In this document: one piece after another, positions 7,308-8,783 of the stretch | Layout of the letters: each line of letters starts with the position of its first letter | Position numbering within the stretch: position 1 is the first letter of the stretch | Origin: Bacteroidales bacterium UBA932 | Lineage (GTDB): Bacteria > Bacteroidota > Bacteroidia > Bacteroidales > UBA932 | Direction of reading: 5' to 3' | Assembly: GCA_002293585.1 (NCBI GenBank) | Contig: DBDM01000069.1 | Span: 1 to 8,783, forward strand | Length of the DNA: 8,783 nucleotides | Position numbers and translations under genes: made by a program | Notes under the pieces: model-generated | Seen by the model: the letters and a program-made list of their open reading frames with translations, nothing else | What the model was told of the DNA's origin: nothing | The model's database searches: none

Positions 7308-8305
7308 ACCACCAATTCCTCCAACAATTCTTCGATGGTGGTTACGACACAGAGAGGCTGCGAGGGCCGGCTGATCACTATCCCTTCGTTGGAAATTTCG
7401 ATAAGTATACCGGCATCGGTTTGTCGCGAAGCCATAATGCCGTTCCTTGAGAGCGCTTTGCGTATCATGGCGTATTTTTGTCCGTGCCCCATCAAACGCA
7501 CTTGTTTGTCAAATTCGTTCTCTATTCGAAACAGACCGGTGTCCCGGTCGAAAATAATTCCTTTACGGGCAAAGAAATTACTCAGGCTTCCATTCAAGGC
7601 CAGATCTTCGGGCGTGCCTGTGCGTATACTGCTCTCATTATCCATCAACCATATTTTATCGGCTATTTGCAGCGCCAGTTCCAAATCGTGGGTAGAGAGG
7701 AATATGGTTTTGTTCGTCTTGCGCGACAAGCGGTGCAGCAATTGCATAATTTCCACTTTGCTCGGAAAATCAAGAAATGCGGTCGGTTCATCCAACAGGA
7801 TGATCGGCGTTTCCTGTGCAAGCGTTTTGGCGATCATTACTTTCTGACGTTCTCCATCGCTCAGCGCATGGATCATCCGGTGAGCAAGGTGATCGATCTT
7901 CACCAAAGCAATGGCATTGTCGACAATTTCTTTGTCTTTTTTATTCAGCGTTCCCCAAAAGCCGGTATAGGGACTACGGCCCAGCCCGACCAATTCCCGG
8001 ACGGTCATGTTCTTTATGTCCGGCTTTTCAGTGAGTACAACACCGACAAGCGTTGCCAGTTTTTTCTCGGAATAGGTGTTGATTTCCCGTCCCCGGATAA
8101 ATATTTCGCCCGACAGTCCGGGCAGGAAAGCCGTAAGCGTTTTCAATAAGGTGGATTTTCCGATTCCATTGGCGCCAAGCAGGCAGGTGAGCTCTCCGCT
8201 GAATATGGTAGACGTAATAGGCCCGGCAACTACTTTGGCGCTCCTTTTAACAGAATAACCTATCGAGAGGTCTTTTATTTCAATGACGTTCTGTTTCCGT
8301 TTCAT
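7304..8305 (-). CDS. FecE/BtuD-type ABC transporter ATPase, probably corrinoid uptake
   Basis: Cytoplasmic ATPase powering the permease encoded just upstream. It has 333 residues from the ATG at 8305, which lies 1 bp after the permease stop. A TTG at 8335 in the same frame would add 10 residues inside the permease gene and is less likely. Walker A GANGIGKST is at 44-52, signature LSDGE at 148-152, Walker B ILLDEPTAFLD at 169-179 and the H-loop His206 in STHD. The position usually held by the Q-loop glutamine seems to be Thr92 (VVLTEK). About 85 residues follow the core domain (roughly 248-333), making the protein longer than the usual 250-270; this tail is not recognised. The family imports cobalamin, haem or ferric siderophores. 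Overlap with cobK-cbiD argues for corrinoids, but iron-chelate uptake cannot be excluded. Confidence 0.9.
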   Translation of the reverse strand: MKRKQNVIEIKDLSIGYSVKRSAKVVAGPITSTIFSGELTCLLGANGIGKSTLLKTLTAFLPGLSGEIFIRGREINTYSEKKLATLVGVVLTEKPDIKNMTVRELVGLGRSPYTGFWGTLNKKDKEIVDNAIALVKIDHLAHRMIHALSDGERQKVMIAKTLAQETPIILLDEPTAFLDFPSKVEIMQLLHRLSRKTNKTIFLSTHDLELALQIADKIWLMDNESSIRTGTPEDLALNGSLSNFFARKGIIFDRDTGLFRIENEFDKQVRLMGHGQKYAMIRKALSRNGIMASRQTDAGILIEISNEGIVISRPSQPLCVVTTIEELLEELVV

Positions 8306-8306
8306 A

Positions 8307-8783
8307 TCAACTGAGTTCGCTTTTACGTTTACCAAACAAAACAGAGATAATAACAGGCGCTCCGATAAGCGCCGTAACCGAATTGATGGGTAAAGCGCCT
8401 TCGAATCCGGGCATACGGGCTATCAGGTTGCAAAGCAAAGCCAACGACGCGCCTGTTAGCGTAACCGCCGGCATCAGTACACGATGGTCGGAAGAAACAA
8501 ATATCGCCCTGCATAAATGAGGGACAGCCAAACCGAGGAAAACGATTGGGCCGCAGTAGGCCGTTACCATCGCTGTTATCACACAGGAGCAGGTGATCAC
8601 ATATAAGCGCGCGCGCCTGATGTTCAGTCCGAGATTACGGGCATAACCATCGCCCAACAGCATCAGGTTTAATGTTTTTATCAACAGGAAAGAAAGGGGT
8701 ACCAATACGATCATGATACAGACAAAAGTGTACACCTGTCCGCCGGAAACTTTGGAGAAACTGCCCAAGCCCCAAATCACATA
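8307..8783 (-). CDS. FecCD/BtuC-type ABC transporter permease, 5'-partial (C-terminal part)
   Basis: C-terminal 158 residues of a membrane permease that normally has about 330-350. The frame is open to the window edge; the GTG at 8780 is an internal valine (Y-V-I-W-G-L-G-S-F, like the VWLLGS segment of the family), not a start. Typical features are the cytoplasmic coupling region LGDGYARNLGLNIRRARL, the segment GPIVFLGLAVPHLCR, and the ending LPINSVTALIGAPVIISVLFGKR. About four hydrophobic helices are visible. Its stop is 1 bp before the ATPase start, so the two are coupled. A periplasmic binding protein and an outer-membrane BtuB-type receptor would be expected upstream (right of the window) but are not seen here. 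The substrate is probably a corrinoid, inferred from context. Confidence 0.9.
   Translation of the reverse strand, partial: YVIWGLGSFSKVSGGQVYTFVCIMIVLVPLSFLLIKTLNLMLLGDGYARNLGLNIRRARLYVITCSCVITAMVTAYCGPIVFLGLAVPHLCRAIFVSSDHRVLMPAVTLTGASLALLCNLIARMPGFEGALPINSVTALIGAPVIISVLFGKRKSELS

Noticed and set aside
7179..8149. Long open frames of about 220 codons on the + strand opposite the ABC ATPase gene (7179-7847 and 7478-8149)
   Set aside because: Antisense shadows of a clearly conserved gene; the translations have no recognisable domains and are low-complexity in places.
8306..8335. TTG start 30 bp upstream for the ABC ATPase
   Set aside because: It would overlap the permease gene by 29 bp with a rare start codon; the ATG at 8305 directly follows the permease stop and fits the family N-terminus.
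1..8783. Cobalamin riboswitch or promoter inside the window
   Set aside because: The largest intergenic gap is 18 bp, leaving no leader region; any riboswitch should lie beyond the window on the upstream side of each gene train.

Overview
The window is a dense block of vitamin B12 (cobalamin) genes from what looks like a Bacteroidales bacterium (Bacteroides/Parabacteroides/Porphyromonadaceae type). This assignment is an inference. It rests on the CbiG-CobM and CobK-CbiD fusion proteins, the A-rich start contexts without clear Shine-Dalgarno sequences, the LSDGE-type ABC ATPase, and the moderate GC content. CbiG and CbiD are markers of the anaerobic, early-cobalt-insertion route, so the host probably makes B12 without oxygen.

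Layout. Two gene trains converge. The rightward train (positions 1-5539) is cbiG-cobM (its 5' end lies outside the window), cobU, a ferritin-like/VIT1 membrane protein, cobT, cobS and cobC. The leftward train (8783 down to 5487) is a FecCD/BtuC-type permease (its 5' end lies outside the window), a FecE/BtuD-type ATPase, and a cobK(cbiJ)-cbiD fusion. The trains meet tail to tail and their last codons overlap by 53 bp. Gaps between genes are 18 bp or less, and three junctions are 4-bp ATGA stop/start overlaps. No stretch over 300 bp lacks a gene. There are no RNA genes, mobile elements or CRISPR arrays, and no promoter or riboswitch is visible; control elements should lie outside both ends.

How the genes work together. 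The two fusions hold four consecutive corrin-ring steps. CobM/CbiF methylates C11 of (cobalt-)precorrin-4 to give precorrin-5A. CbiG opens the lactone and releases acetaldehyde to give 5B. CbiD methylates C1 to give 6A. CobK/CbiJ reduces this to 6B. CobU, CobT, CobS and CobC then build the nucleotide loop: CobU activates cobinamide as the GDP derivative, CobT makes alpha-ribazole phosphate, CobS joins the two, and CobC removes the phosphate. The ABC genes probably import corrinoids, linking salvage to synthesis.

The least explained gene is the ferritin-like/VIT1 protein between cobU and cobT. It has a diiron-type domain fused to a metal-transporter-type membrane domain, with no known role in B12 synthesis. 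Two small DNA-level oddities are a perfect 24-bp palindrome at the left edge, inside cbiG, and an exact in-frame 15-bp tandem duplication in a membrane segment of cobS.
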